Shown one piece after another: positions 27,701 through 40,800 of a stretch of 64,000 nucleotides of DNA. Both the position numbers and the translations under genes were made by a program. This DNA comes from Perognathus longimembris pacificus (taxonomy: Eukaryota > Chordata > Mammalia > Rodentia > Heteromyidae). Under the pieces are notes generated by a model. It was given only the letters and a program-made list of their open reading frames with translations, was not told the DNA's origin and did not search any database. The number at the start of each line of letters is the position of its first letter. Within the stretch, counting starts at the first letter, position 1. Location: NCBI RefSeq assembly GCF_023159225.1, contig NC_063169.1:60413934-60477933 (forward strand), given 5' to 3'.

Positions 27701-30700
27701 CTGAATGTTCGCCATAAGTGTTAGAATAGCTACTAGTGATACAGTTTATATTATCTACTCTTAACAAAGCATTTTAAATAAAAGATGAACTAAGGCAATC
27801 ATTGCTTGTTTTTCTAAAATTCATGAAAAATGAGAGAAATTTTGGACATAAGAAACAGAATTGAAAATACTACTTTCTGAAAAAAATAAATTGTAATAAG
27901 AATTGAAAAGGCCTTTAATCAAACGTTAAGTTCTTAAAGGACTTGACCTGGTCTTATGACAGACATTGTTGAGAACTTGTCCTCTTTGCTGTGGATAGTA
28001 TCGCCAGAGGCAAAGAGGGAAATTACTCTTCGGACTTAACTAGGCTAGACTAGCATGTGGACTGGTTATAGACCAATAGTTTAGACTCAGGAAATAGTGA
28101 TCCTGGACAACTTACCAGCACATTCCGGTAGGAAGTTAACTGACAAGCAGTTTGGATGTTGCTACAGAGAACAAGAGATGACCAAACAGAATTTAGAGAA
28201 AGATCAGGCATCATTTTGTTCTTTTTATACTTCACACCTTAGCACTTGTTACCCATACACCTTGAACCCATTTCTTAACTTATCTGTAACTCAGTTTGCT
28301 GAAAAATGCTGCCACTGCTAATTTATTTCATAGCTTATAAGTGAGAAACAATTCATTCAAAATACTTGATTACTGTTGAACAGAGAATAAACATTCTATA
28401 AAAGTTAGCCATTGTAAGAAATTGACTTAATATCACAATCTACTCCCTGTGAGTCAGTGTTTCAAGCTGGAATTGCTACTCCTTATGACAGCATTTTTAA
28501 AAAAAGGAGCCAATGATAAAAAGTAATGTTTAAATAATCTTACATATCTTATAGCAGAGTTTCTGAAATATTCTTATAGGAAAAAAATCTCTATCACATT
28601 TCATTAATTATTAGACTTGAGTATATACATTAGGTCAATGAAGGGCTACTTTAACATATGGAATGATAAAGAGATTCCATGGTTTGTTTCATGTTCCTAA
28701 GTGACATAGAGCTGATGGATTCAAATATTTCCCCTTAAGACATTTTGAAATCATTTTACTTCACTTCTATTAAAAGCCAGAAAGCAATATAGCGTTACAT
28801 TTTACAGAATCAGATAGGATATTTACAGAGAGACAATGGAGCAAATAAGAATTACCAAAGACTCTACAAATATCTTTCTTTTTTTTTTTTTTTTTTTGCC
28901 AGTCCTGGGCCTTGGACTCAGGGCCTGAGCACTGAGTCCCTGGCTTCTTCCCGCTCAAGGCTAGCACTCTGCCACTTGAGCCACAATGCCGCTTCTGGCC
29001 GTTTTTTGTATATGTGGTGCTGGGGAATCGAACCTAGGGCCTCGTGTATCCGAGGCAGGCACTCTTGCCACTAGGCCATATCCCCAGCCCCTACAAATAT
29101 CTTTTGTGGGTCACAGAATCTTTTGAGAACTTTATGAAGATTATGAACTTTCTTTTTCCAAATAATTATTATTATGCTGTAAATATAAAATATTTTAAAC
29201 TTTATCCTTGAACATTGGTCTTTTGGGGTTTGTTTGCCTGTTGGTTTTACTGGTACCAGGGTTTGAACTTGGGTTCTTGCATTTGCTCAGCATGCTTGCT
29301 TGCCTGATGTTCTACTACGTAAATCTTCTACCTTACTTTTTTTTCTGGTTCTTTTGGAGTCTAGCAAACTTCTCTTTTCTGCCTGTTCAGTCTGGGACCC
29401 TGAAAATCTCAGCCTTCTGAGTAGCTAGGATTACAGGTGTGAGACACCATGCTGGATAACGATGAGGTTTATTTTTTAATATGTTAAAATAAATATTGCA
29501 ATTGCATTGTTTTCTTGGAAGACAAAGCAAAATCTTTACTTCCAGCAACATAATTTATGTCACAGTTGTAAACCAAGCATTATATTTGTTGTTGTTTATT
29601 TCTTGAGACAGCCTCAGTATGTATCCAAATGCATGAAAATGTATAGCATTTAGCTTTTTGAGCTTGACTTATATCACTTAACATAGTGTTCTCTAATTCA
29701 ATCCAATTTCCGGGAAGTTACATGATTTCATTTTTCTTTGTGTCTGTAATATTCTGTGGTATATATGTACCATATCTTCTGTATCCATTCATGATATGTT
29801 AAGCATCTCAGTGGATTCCACTGTTGGGCTACTGTGAATGGTACTGTAATAAACATGTGTACAGGTATTTTTCATATATATTGATGTGTGCCCCTTTGGA
29901 TATATCCCCAATAAGGGTGTGGGATTAAGCGAAATCAGCTTCTCCTTAGCATGTACAGTAAAGGATTAGAGGAAAGAGAATCAAAGAATTCACAATAACA
30001 AAAAAGGAGCAAGAACCGGAAGATTTGAAAAATTCTGAGTCTAACCTTACGGTGAAAAATGAGAACACTTGTACAAGTGTGTGTTTGAAAGTCACTCTGT
30101 AAGCAGATTACCCAGGGTACCAGTTAGCCATGTCAGCAAAGAATAGGAACAGAAAGCCCATTATACCCTCAGAAGCATGGCCAGTTTGGAGTAAGGGGAC
30201 AGAGAAACCAGGATGAAATGAAGGAATGCTGCTGGACTTCTGAAATTCTTCTGGACAAAACCATAGGACTATAGCTTTGAACATGAACATGCATCCAACA
30301 AAAGGGTTACTAAATTCCCACCAAAAGCCCAAGGAACAGCTGTTTCCATTTTTTTTTTTTTTTTTTTTTGGCCAGTCCTGGGGCTTGGACTCAGGGCCTG
30401 AGCACTGTCCCTGGCTTCTTTTTGCTCAAGGCTAGCACTCTGCCACTTGAGCCACAGTGCCACCTCTGGCCATTTTCTGTATATGTGGTGCTGGGGAATT
30501 GAACCCAGGGCCACATGTATATGAGGCAAACACTCTTGCCACTAGGCCATATCCCCAGCCCTGTTTCCACTTTTGTTTTAGAGGGTGGGGCAACATACAT
30601 TCTTGGTTCAAGTAGATCTCAGAGTAATGGTTTCTGTGGGTTTCTGTGTTGTGAAAAGTTACTAGGCAAGAATTATACCCTTAGTCAAAGAGGTAAGGCC

Positions 30701-31787
30701 ATGCACAGTACTATAGGGGAACAGCGGAGCCAGAAGGCAGAGAATCTAGCCAGAGAGAATGATTCCCAAGCCTTAAGATTTAATGGAACTGTGAGGCAAG
30801 GACTCTTGATATTCTTGGGACCCATCCCCTTTCCTCCCAATGTCCATCCTATGTTTGTCCCACCACTGTATTTTGGTCACAGGTCTTAGCTGTAGAAGAA
30901 TAGCCAGAGAAAAATTTGCCTCGGGAGGAGTCATACCTTAAATCCCTCCCATGTGTCTTAAATGATACTCAGGGGAATTGGCACTGAGTCCTGATACTGT
31001 TGGGACAGGATGAGTGCTTGTGAAATGTACATGAATTTAGGGAAAGGGATAAAATGTGGAAGCCCTAACCTCCACTATGGCTGGATTTGAATGTGATTCC
31101 TTTGGGGAGGTCGTTAAGGTTAAATGAAGTCATTAGGGTGGGATCCTAATTCTTCTAAAAACATATACTAGATTCTCTCCTGTCTCTCCCCTTCTCTCCT
31201 GGTCTTCTCCCTCTCCCCCCTCCCCTTTCTTCTCCTGCTCTCTACTCCCTCCCTCCTCCTGCTTCTTCTTCCTGTTTGATCTCTCCCACCCCCACCCCCT
31301 TTTTCTCCCCACACAGTGGAAAAACACATAAGGTGTCTGTGTAGACTTGCTTTGACTGGAGCTTTCATGTGCTTGTTTTCCAGGTTCTTCTGTAGCCCAG
31401 ACCCCTTACATGGTCGTGTACGCCACCTTCACGCCCCTCTATTTGTTTGAAAACAAGATCTTTTCATTAGAGAAGATGGCAAGTATTCAAGACCAAGAAA
31501 TAAAATATCATTTAAGTTGTGTGTATCTATGTGGAGGAGTGGGGGTAGAATTACTTGACCTACCCCACATCTAAATTAGCTTAGATAATCGCAGCACTTC
31601 CGGATTATAAAATGGAAGAGCACAAGACTACGTATTTTCAGTTTTTCCATTCTGAAGGTTTTTTTAAAATTATATACAAAAAGATAGGTATAGACTTTTT
31701 CCATTTCAGTGAAACTCATATAAGTCATATCATTCCTGAAAAATAATGACTTTCCCATAAACAGATAACACGTATTTGGGTTTTGTT

Positions 31788-31822
<35 letters not shown>

Positions 31823-34800
31823 TGTGTACCAGTACTGGGTCATGAATCCAAATCTTAGCTTTTTTTCTTAAAACTAGCACTCTACCACTTGAGCCACAGC
31901 TTCACTTCTGGCTTTTTGCTGGTTAGTTGAAGATAGAGTCTCATGATCTTTCCTGCTCAGGTTGGCTTTTAACCAAAAGCCTCAGATCTCAGCCTCCTTA
32001 GTATCTAGGATTATAGATTCGAGCCACCAGATCCAGCCACATAAATTTGCTTAACAAAACATAGAGTAATTTGTTCTTAAGTTGGATAACCACTGTTATG
32101 ATTTATCTTGTATCGTAAAATCCCAAAATGAACACTACTTCCTATTTTTCTCTAAATTGAACAACTTAAGGGAAATTTAGCAAATGTAGTAAAAGTCAAA
32201 AGAGAATAAATAAGCATAGCATAAGTACCTAGGCATATAAGTCACTGTTGACATTTGGCAATGGATCCCTTACTCTTTTATTTACATATTCAGTGTTATA
32301 TGTGTATATACTTTTTAAAGGGTAGCATATTTTAGGTTCCACAGTAGTGTTAATAGAATTTCTCTCTTGACAAAAGTGTTGTTTCCAATGCCAGAGGTAA
32401 TGGCAGAGATTGTGTTAAGCCTTCTTTCCACATTTTAGGCAACTTCTGCTGAGAAACTTCGAGAATATGGACTTTCCCACATCTGTAGTCATCCAGTGCT
32501 GGTGACTAGAAGTCGGTCCTGTCCCCTTGTGACTCCGCCTAAGCCACCACCCATCCCCCCCTGGAAACTCATCCGACAACAGAAGGAAAGTGTGATTACA
32601 GATGAAGCTCAAGGTAAGTGTTGAATTATGCTGTTTAAGGATTCATTCTGTACACCTCAGAAGTCAAATAGTTGGATCCCTGACTAAATGCACTAGTCAG
32701 ATCATTCCTTAGGGGAAGGCATTGCTCTTATGAGTGTGATGGAAGAATACCTTGTAGCAAATGATACGGAAACTTCAATTGCATTTGTTAATGTTCGGAA
32801 TGAATTCCAAACATGAACCTTCCACCACATGAACATCACCACAAAGTACCATGGAGAACATAGTGTGAAAAGCATGTTTGTAATTAGAACTTCTAAAAGG
32901 AGAGAAGTTTGAGCCTAAATGGCTTCTGTTAATGCGTGACAATTGTCCTTGAAAATAAGTAGTTTCCTTGGGCTAAGGGCAAGGGCTGGATGTATTTTCA
33001 TTAAATAGAGCTGATATTTCAGATCTACATTCTAGCATAAGGGAATAGCTCAATGAAAGGAAGACTGTGAAACATACATACATATTTGAAACATACATAC
33101 ATATTTGAAACATACATACATATTTGAAACATACATATTTTCTGATTTTTTTATACCAATTGTATAATTCTATGTAATACTTCTTTGTAAATGAGGGGAG
33201 AATCTCATTTTTGATGAGACTTCATAATGACAGGGTCCTAACCTAGGGTTTGTGATACTGCTGTCTTTCTTTTCTCTGTGGGAATGTGCCTGTGTCTTTC
33301 TCCCACTGACAATTTCCTACTTCTATCCCAGTTTCAGACTAGAATTGTCCACAGATTTTACCAGGAGCAGCCGCTTTTGTTTCTGCTTCTGACCTTTATT
33401 TCATTATACCTTCTGACCTTCCCTGACAACCCACACATTTGAGTTCACAGTTCCTTGTCATGTCCTTGGCATTTGTGTTGTAGAGGTTAACTAAGGGAAT
33501 ATATTTGTTAAGTAAAAGGATGTTATGGAAAGTCATTTCTGCACTTGAAAACAGCAGCAAATGCCAATACCAAATGATAATCCAACAAGACATTATTAAC
33601 ATTCCCCCTTGAAATTTGTTTCAGTCACAATTTGGGAGCAGAGAGGGTGCAGGCAAAAGCATCTAGCATTGGCAAGAGCTATATACTCTCTCAGTAAAGA
33701 TTTAGTTATCCTTGTGCATTCTACTAACATTTGCTGGGTAAATTGTCAATCTAATTAGCATTACATTAAATGCTAAATTTTGCATACAAATCTGAAAGGC
33801 TAAAAAAAACCCTGTACATCACACTTCCTAATTGCTATTTTCTCAGAAACAGCAATAAAGAAGCCTGAACAGTTTCTTGAGATTTCAAGTCCATTTTTGA
33901 ATTATAGAATGCCTCCATTTACAATTCCAACAGAAATGTAAGTATACAGCATCCTTTCTTACAAATGCACCTCTCTAACAGATATTTTATGATGCATATG
34001 ATTAAAAATAATTCTAAGTAGAACTAAGAACTGAGGAAAATCTTAGAAAACACCGTGTGTGTGTGTACATACATAAACAACTTATCATTGTACATGTAAG
34101 TGCTGTAGAGTATATGCTTGACTTCTGTCCAGATTCATACATTGAAGTTCGAATCCTGTGTGTCTGGATATGGAAATGGTCCCTCTAGGAAAATGATTGA
34201 GGTTCAGTGGGGTCACAAGGGTTCTGATTTAGGAGACCTGTTCTTGTCTGTACTCAGAGAGACTGTAGACAGGTCTCATTATATAGTGTCTGCAGGCCTT
34301 AAAACTTGGGATTCTCCTGTCTCAGCCTCTCCAGGGCTAGGGTTATAGTTGTGAATCACCATGCCTAGCCTTTTAGGTCTTTTTCTGTGCTCCTGTTTCA
34401 TCCTGAATCAGAGAACAGGCCAGCTTATGTTTTGTGTTGCTGCCCCCATACTGACTACATTCTCAAAACCTTTTCTCTTACTTTCTCCCTTCTTGGTGTA
34501 GGGTCTTTCAGAGCCACACGTCCAGAGGAGGGGATGGCATAGAGGCCAGCAGTAAAGTGTGTTGGGCAAAGGCTATGAAACACAGCAGTACTGGTCAGTG
34601 GGGCCCCTACTCTGAAGTAGCTCCACTTCACTTACCAAGCCTTCACACTCTGGGTGTGGGTCAAGAAGGAGGACAATTATCCCAAATGCCTTTGGATCAT
34701 TCTTCCGTATCCCAAATGCCTTTGGATCATTCTTCCGTTAACAGAAAGTCTTGGCTTGAGTTTGGGTAGTTTACTAATCTCTCCATGGTCTTGATGAGCA

Positions 34801-37800
34801 GATCCTAGCTTCTGTAGAAGAAAGAACTGACTTCAACATATATCCTTGTCAAACTTGTTCACACTTCCTATGTGGAAGACAGGTTTCTTAGTTTTTTTCC
34901 CAACATCAATGAATATTTTCTAAATTTTTAGTTCTTTTTTTTGAGTAATAATTCTGTGGTACAGTCATTTTCTCTCCTAGAATTTCACTGAAATAAGTCA
35001 AGAGAAGCTAATCCACAACTTTAACACTTTGCTTAGAAAGTTCTTCAGCCAAATATATCCCTTCCTCTCTCTTAAGTTGTGCCTCCCACAAAACCTTAGA
35101 AAACAAACATTCTTCGCAGCTTTATCAGCAGGATAGCTTTGCCCTCATAGTCCAGTAGCCTGTTCCTCTTGTCCGCAGGCGCCTAACTGTTCCCTGAGGA
35201 AACTGGAGCTTTCTCTACACCCTTCTCTTTTCTTGCTGGGCTGGCTCCAGCATCATCTTGAAATGTGTGTGCCTGGGAATGGAGGCATTTTTAGCATGAA
35301 CTCCCAAACTCTTCCAGCCTCAACACACTACAGAATTCTGAAACTGAATATTTAGGTAGTTGCAGCAACCCGACTTCTGAGCCTCCTTAATCCATTTAAA
35401 CAACTATTACAAAATACCATATGGCAGGTCATTTGTTGATAATAAATACTTGCCTTATACTTCTGGAGTCTGGGAAGTTCAATATCAAGATCTGGTAAGG
35501 ACCCATTTCCTCATTTAAGGTACCATTTTGCTACCTCTGAACTCAGATTTTGGAAGGGACCAAATAGGATCTTTTTTGATGGGGTTCTTATTCACTGGAG
35601 TTTTAACTAGTCTTGTGCTTGCTAAGTGGCTGCTATACCATGTGAGCCACACTTTTAATTACTTCAGTTATTTTTCTGATAAGCTCTAGCTTTTTGTCCA
35701 GGCTTTCCTTAAACCATAGTCTCCCTACCTAAGCCTCCTATATATCTGGAGTTCCAAAAAGTCCGTCCATCCGTCTGTCTATCTCTTTCTCTCTTTCTCT
35801 CTGTGTGTGATGCTTTCTCTCATGACTTCTCAAAGACTGCCCTTCCAATTACCAACCCATAGGAGGTTAGGTTTTAACATATGAATTTGACAGGGACACA
35901 GTCAGTCTATGGTACACAGAAAATACTTTCAAAAATAAAAATATTAGCATTTAACAATTATTCTAATCAATACAATGTTTAAAGTTACAACACTATGTTA
36001 TCTAGTATTTTCCAGCAAAACAGAACCAACATATGGATTAATGGATGGATAGAAGATAGACAGATAGATAGATAGATAGATGGTAGGTAGATAGATATAC
36101 ATTGATACATAGGTAGATAAAAATGGATAGGTGGATGGATGGAAGGATGGATGATTGGATGAAAGAAGGGTAGAGGGATAAGTAGATGGATGGTTGTAGA
36201 TGGATGAGAGGAATTGGCTGTCATGATTGTGGAAACTGGGAAGTTCCATGATAGACTATCTGCAAGGTAGAGAACTCAACTCAGAAGGCCTCAGCACCAC
36301 AGAAGCTCATGGTGTAGCTCTTCCTCTGAAGTGGAAAGTCTGAGAACCTGAGCATCTGCCTTGCAAGTTCTTCAGGTTCCAAAGACCAGAGATGTTGGAC
36401 TTCTCATGTCCACTGACAAGGAAAGAAGGATATCCCTGTTCCAGGAGGCACAGAGTGAAGCACTTTTCCTACTCTGTTCTGTCTGTCTGACCCACCACTG
36501 CTAGGATAGTCTGCCTATGCCGAGGACAGATTTTTCCCACTCACTTTCCCCCCCCCCCCACCACACACATGCACACACACACAACACACACACACAACAC
36601 ACACACAAACATACACACACACACTTACATGCCAACCTTTCCAGAAGCCCCTGCTCAGACATGCCCAGAAATAACGCCTTGTCGGTTAACTATGTATACC
36701 TTAATTCAGCCAAGTTGGCACCTAAAATTAAGCATCATATCTACTAAGATGGTGACTTTTCCATTCAAATATTCTTTAATTACCTGATCGACTTTGCATG
36801 TTAAACAGGAATTACATGGACTGTAAAAAAAAAAAACCACCAAAAAACAATTATAGCTTCAGACTACCAGGACAAATTTCCCACACTTTATACTATCATA
36901 CACAGACTTGAAGATGACGTGTCTATTGAGAGCACAAATGGGTCTATTTCAGAGCCTTGATTCCTCAGAGTGAGCCCTTACCTAATTGTCTAGTAGCTCC
37001 TTTCAGCTTTATTACTTGATTAAAGTGCATGAATTCCTAATCCCCCCCAAACAAGTGACTTGCTCACTTGATGGGATCCAACTAATCGCTTTCCTCCTGG
37101 AATCTGTTGTGAACTCATCTGAATATTCATGCTGCTTTACAGAGGCACATGAAAAGCTCTGTGAAAGACATTTCACCTTGTGAAAGTCATGTCTCTTGTC
37201 CTGCCTTACTGTGCAGTCAGAGTTCTCCCATCAACATGAAAGCAAGCTCTTTCATAGGCAGCCTTTGCAAATGATTGCTGTACGTTCTTTTCATTGGAAT
37301 GCTGAAGTAACAAGCCAAGCCTGCCCATTATCTGACAGCACTGGTTCATCAATATGTATGTGCTACCCTCTAGTGGTAGTTTAATGTAAATAATTGACAT
37401 TGAGTCATGAACTATATAGGCTTAGAATTTGTCTTTGGAATGCACTTATGTACAATATAAAATACACGAATTCAAATATTTTTATTGTACTCATAGCCAT
37501 AGCTATGGCAATGAAGATCTGCGACGATATCAGCAAGGACTTGGAAGGAAGTGGATGGCAGTATGAATATCACAGTCATAAACTTAAGTGCTAAGACTGA
37601 GAAGTAACTTTCTGATGCTAAGCCCTATTTCTCCAATAGACTCTGATAATTAAACAATTGCTAAATAGCAAATTCCTATGTTTTGATCAGCATTCTTGAT
37701 GAGTCCCATGGCATTAAGCTGTGTTCCCAGAAAGTCTTTACTCCAATACATTGACTGATACCAAATATTCCTTCAGTAATATGTGTGTGTATCACAATTC

Positions 37801-40800
37801 AGTGTCCTTACATTAAGTTTAAAAGATTTCTCTTTGCACAAGTATGAGAATGACAAAATGAATAAAATAGAACTTTCACTGACAAAACTACAGGTGTTGG
37901 TAACATGAAAGAAAAGATTGCAATAACCAAAGTCTTGTGGGTTTTTTTTTCTCTGTTAGTCATTATGTACGATCTGTTATTAAGAAAGGTGTGCCTCTAG
38001 GATCCGGATTACCTTCTGTCTCAGAAAATGAGGAAAATGCAAGCTTTACTCCAGCAGAATCCAATCAAATCATAGTAGCCCCGTCTCAGGTATTGACTCA
38101 ACCTTTAATTCTAGGAGGGATTTTTTTTTGTGCACAAAAGAACCTATCATATGCACATAGCAGGATAAATAATGTTATTAAATAGTGTACATAGGAAAGG
38201 CAAGTTCAAAGATGAAATATTCAACTGCTATGAAAGTGTGCTGTGTTGCTTATGGGTCATTGTCTTATCGGCCACTTATCTAACATTGGTACTAATCAAA
38301 CTCCATATTTTTCTAATTTTGCAAAATGCATATATACTTAAGATATTCATAAAACATACTTAACTCGGTTCAGTTACTGTATGGTGTTAATGGTCTCTTT
38401 TTGTATACTGGTTTGATTTCTGTCAATTACTGTAATAGTTGTGGAATTTGTGTATAAGTTGTTTCTCACAGTTCATTCATTTACCTGGCTTGTGATTTTT
38501 ATTTTGTAACAATTTTATTATTCTAAAAATTGATTACAATATTAATGCTTATATTTACTAACTCCTATTTATCCTATTGTAAGTGATGGTAGCATATTAT
38601 TTTAGTATTTATTTATTTGCTGTACCAGTGATTGAACCCAGAGCCTCACACATGCTAGGCAAGCATTCTACCGCTGAGTTACATCCCTAGTCCCCAGATC
38701 TTAAATGTCTCCTCCACACATATGCACAGGATTCATAATCTTGTCTGTGCAATGACTCTATTTAATATTTGTATGAACCCTGGCTCTTCTTGAATGAAAT
38801 CCACTCATCTCTGTCTGTATTCATTAGCTGTGAACCAGTCATGGGCACAGTGGGAAAGTCAGATAGATGTGTGCATTGCCAACCCAAGAACACACAACTT
38901 GCCTGTCTGGCAAGTGAATGACAGCAAAGCCTAGGTGCAGATGTTGACTGGTGGAATATGCAGAAACAGGACCTTGCGACCACATGAAAAATAACTCAGA
39001 ATAGCCATACTTTCAAAGTAGTAAGCAGTATACAGGATCTTTTGATACTTGCAACAACTTCAGAATAACACCAAACATTGCCATTTTGTTTGTGGATAGA
39101 GTGTTAGTAACACTATAGGACTCGAGCCCAGTGGCTCAAGCCTGTAACCCCAATTCCTTGACATGCAGAAATCGGAGGACATGAGTCTGTATCCCAGCAA
39201 CTGGCTGGCCAGGGTGATGTTCACCTGTCATCTCAGCTACAAGGCCTGGGTGCAGTGGGCTGTTCCTGTCATCCCAATGACTCGGGGAGGCACAGCTCAA
39301 CCCAGCCCAGGCCTAAAACAAGACCATGCCTCTAAAATAACCATTGCAAAGAAGGAGGCCAAGCGGTAGAGACCTGCCCAGCAAGCTTCAAGCCCAGCAC
39401 TACCAATGTCTATATTTGTCTACAATGATAAACTAATAACTGAAGAAAATACTGAATTCTAGTTAGAGATGCATTTGTTTTAACCATCGATGGTAATATA
39501 TACTTTTGAAATCCAACTGTGGACCCTACTAGACACTAGGTTAGGACAAGAGCCTGGGACAGGCTTGCTCCAAACTACCACTTAGTGTTCTTAACCCTCC
39601 TCTATAGAGCCACCATACCTCATCCCAAATATTGCTGACATTACCCAAAATGAATCCAGATGAGCTTGTACCATTTAATCTTGTACATCTATTTTAATTG
39701 TGCTCCAGAGAAAAGAGAGCTTACACATCAATTCAACATAAATTTCCCATTAAAATTTTTCACAAACCTTTCATGTTTCTGTACCTTAATTAACAATCTT
39801 AATCCCAATTTCTCTGTATTTCCTGGAATTTTTCTCTACTTAGGAATATTACTGTTTTAATCATGGGATTTCATCATTTAATCAATTCATGTATTCTGTA
39901 TATTAATATCATAGATATAAACCCTCAGCTAATTACTGAAAGTCAGAACTTTGAAATTTCAAGATTGAAAATAATTTCTCTCTGTTACTGGCTTCTTAAG
40001 TAAGATTTTTTTTTCAAGAAATCTGCTCAATGTTTATAAATCTCTTAAAAACTGGTTGTTGAGTTAGCTGGACTGGGTTGTTGAATTTCAAATGTTTTGT
40101 TCTCAATGTATTCCTTTCATTTCACTTTACAGGGTACTATCACACAACAAGGTGCGCCTGTAAAAGGTAAATTTAGGATCTTCTCCTATCCTTCTCCAAA
40201 CTCTGTGGACATTATGGTACACTGGTATCTCTACTTCTAGACAACTTTCAGAAGTTCTTCTCTGATCACTCAACAGTCTCTCTTAAGTTCATCAAGTTTC
40301 TGGGTTAGAAAATGAGAAAATTTCACACATAAAATTTAAACTAAAAGTAAAAATAACACTCTTTATTTTTAAGTTGGGAATAAGGCTGGCCTCAAACCGT
40401 GGATCTTCTTGCCTCAGCCTCATGAGTTCTGGGTTTGCAGTGGCACGCCCTCACATCTGTCAAGTTCATGCATCTCAATGTGATCAAAACACCAAAACCA
40501 TTGCAGATTCCTCAGTTGGCAAATAAAAACCTAACCAAGGCTCAAACCCAACAAAATGTTATGTATTCAAAATTTGGGTTCAAGAACACTATAAGACTTT
40601 TACAACAGTGCTTGATAAATATCAAATAAGACTACAGAAGCACCCACTAAAAGCAATCAGTACATGTCTTACTAAAGCAATTGGACTAGATGTGTCCAGA
40701 GTTTTCACTTCCCCTTCTGTTGTCCAGCCATCTGGACCGCCATCTGTCTGTCTGGAGCAGATTATAAGTACCTAAGTTAATTGATATCTGATGCAACTTC

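Larger units (their letters stand above)
24186..31383. other. Intron w8-w9, largest in the window
   Basis: GT-AG, 7.2 kb. It contains several SINEs, an L1 ORF2 fragment and the three-unit tandem repeat. 26661-28863 and 30570-31165 hold nothing I can identify. Confidence 0.85.
31479..32438 (+). other. ADGB: GC-AG intron w9-w10
   Basis: The donor reads ATG|GCAAGT and the acceptor TTTTAG|GCA. It is the only non-GT donor among the 25 introns wholly in the window. One reversed composite SINE fills 31830-32042. Confidence 0.88.
33938..37959. other. Intron w11-w12
   Basis: GT-AG, 4.0 kb. B1 fragment, exact 30-bp duplication, old repeats, tetranucleotide array and CA repeat (listed separately). 36630-37950 shows nothing recognisable. 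Confidence 0.8.

Noticed and set aside
31479..31490. GT donor (ATGGCAA|GTATTC) for exon w9
   Set aside because: Joining it to 32439 shifts the frame and gives a stop within a few codons, whereas the GC donor reproduces the ADGB protein.
33069..33140. CRISPR-like spacing of direct repeats
   Set aside because: Units are contiguous without spacers and the genome is mammalian.
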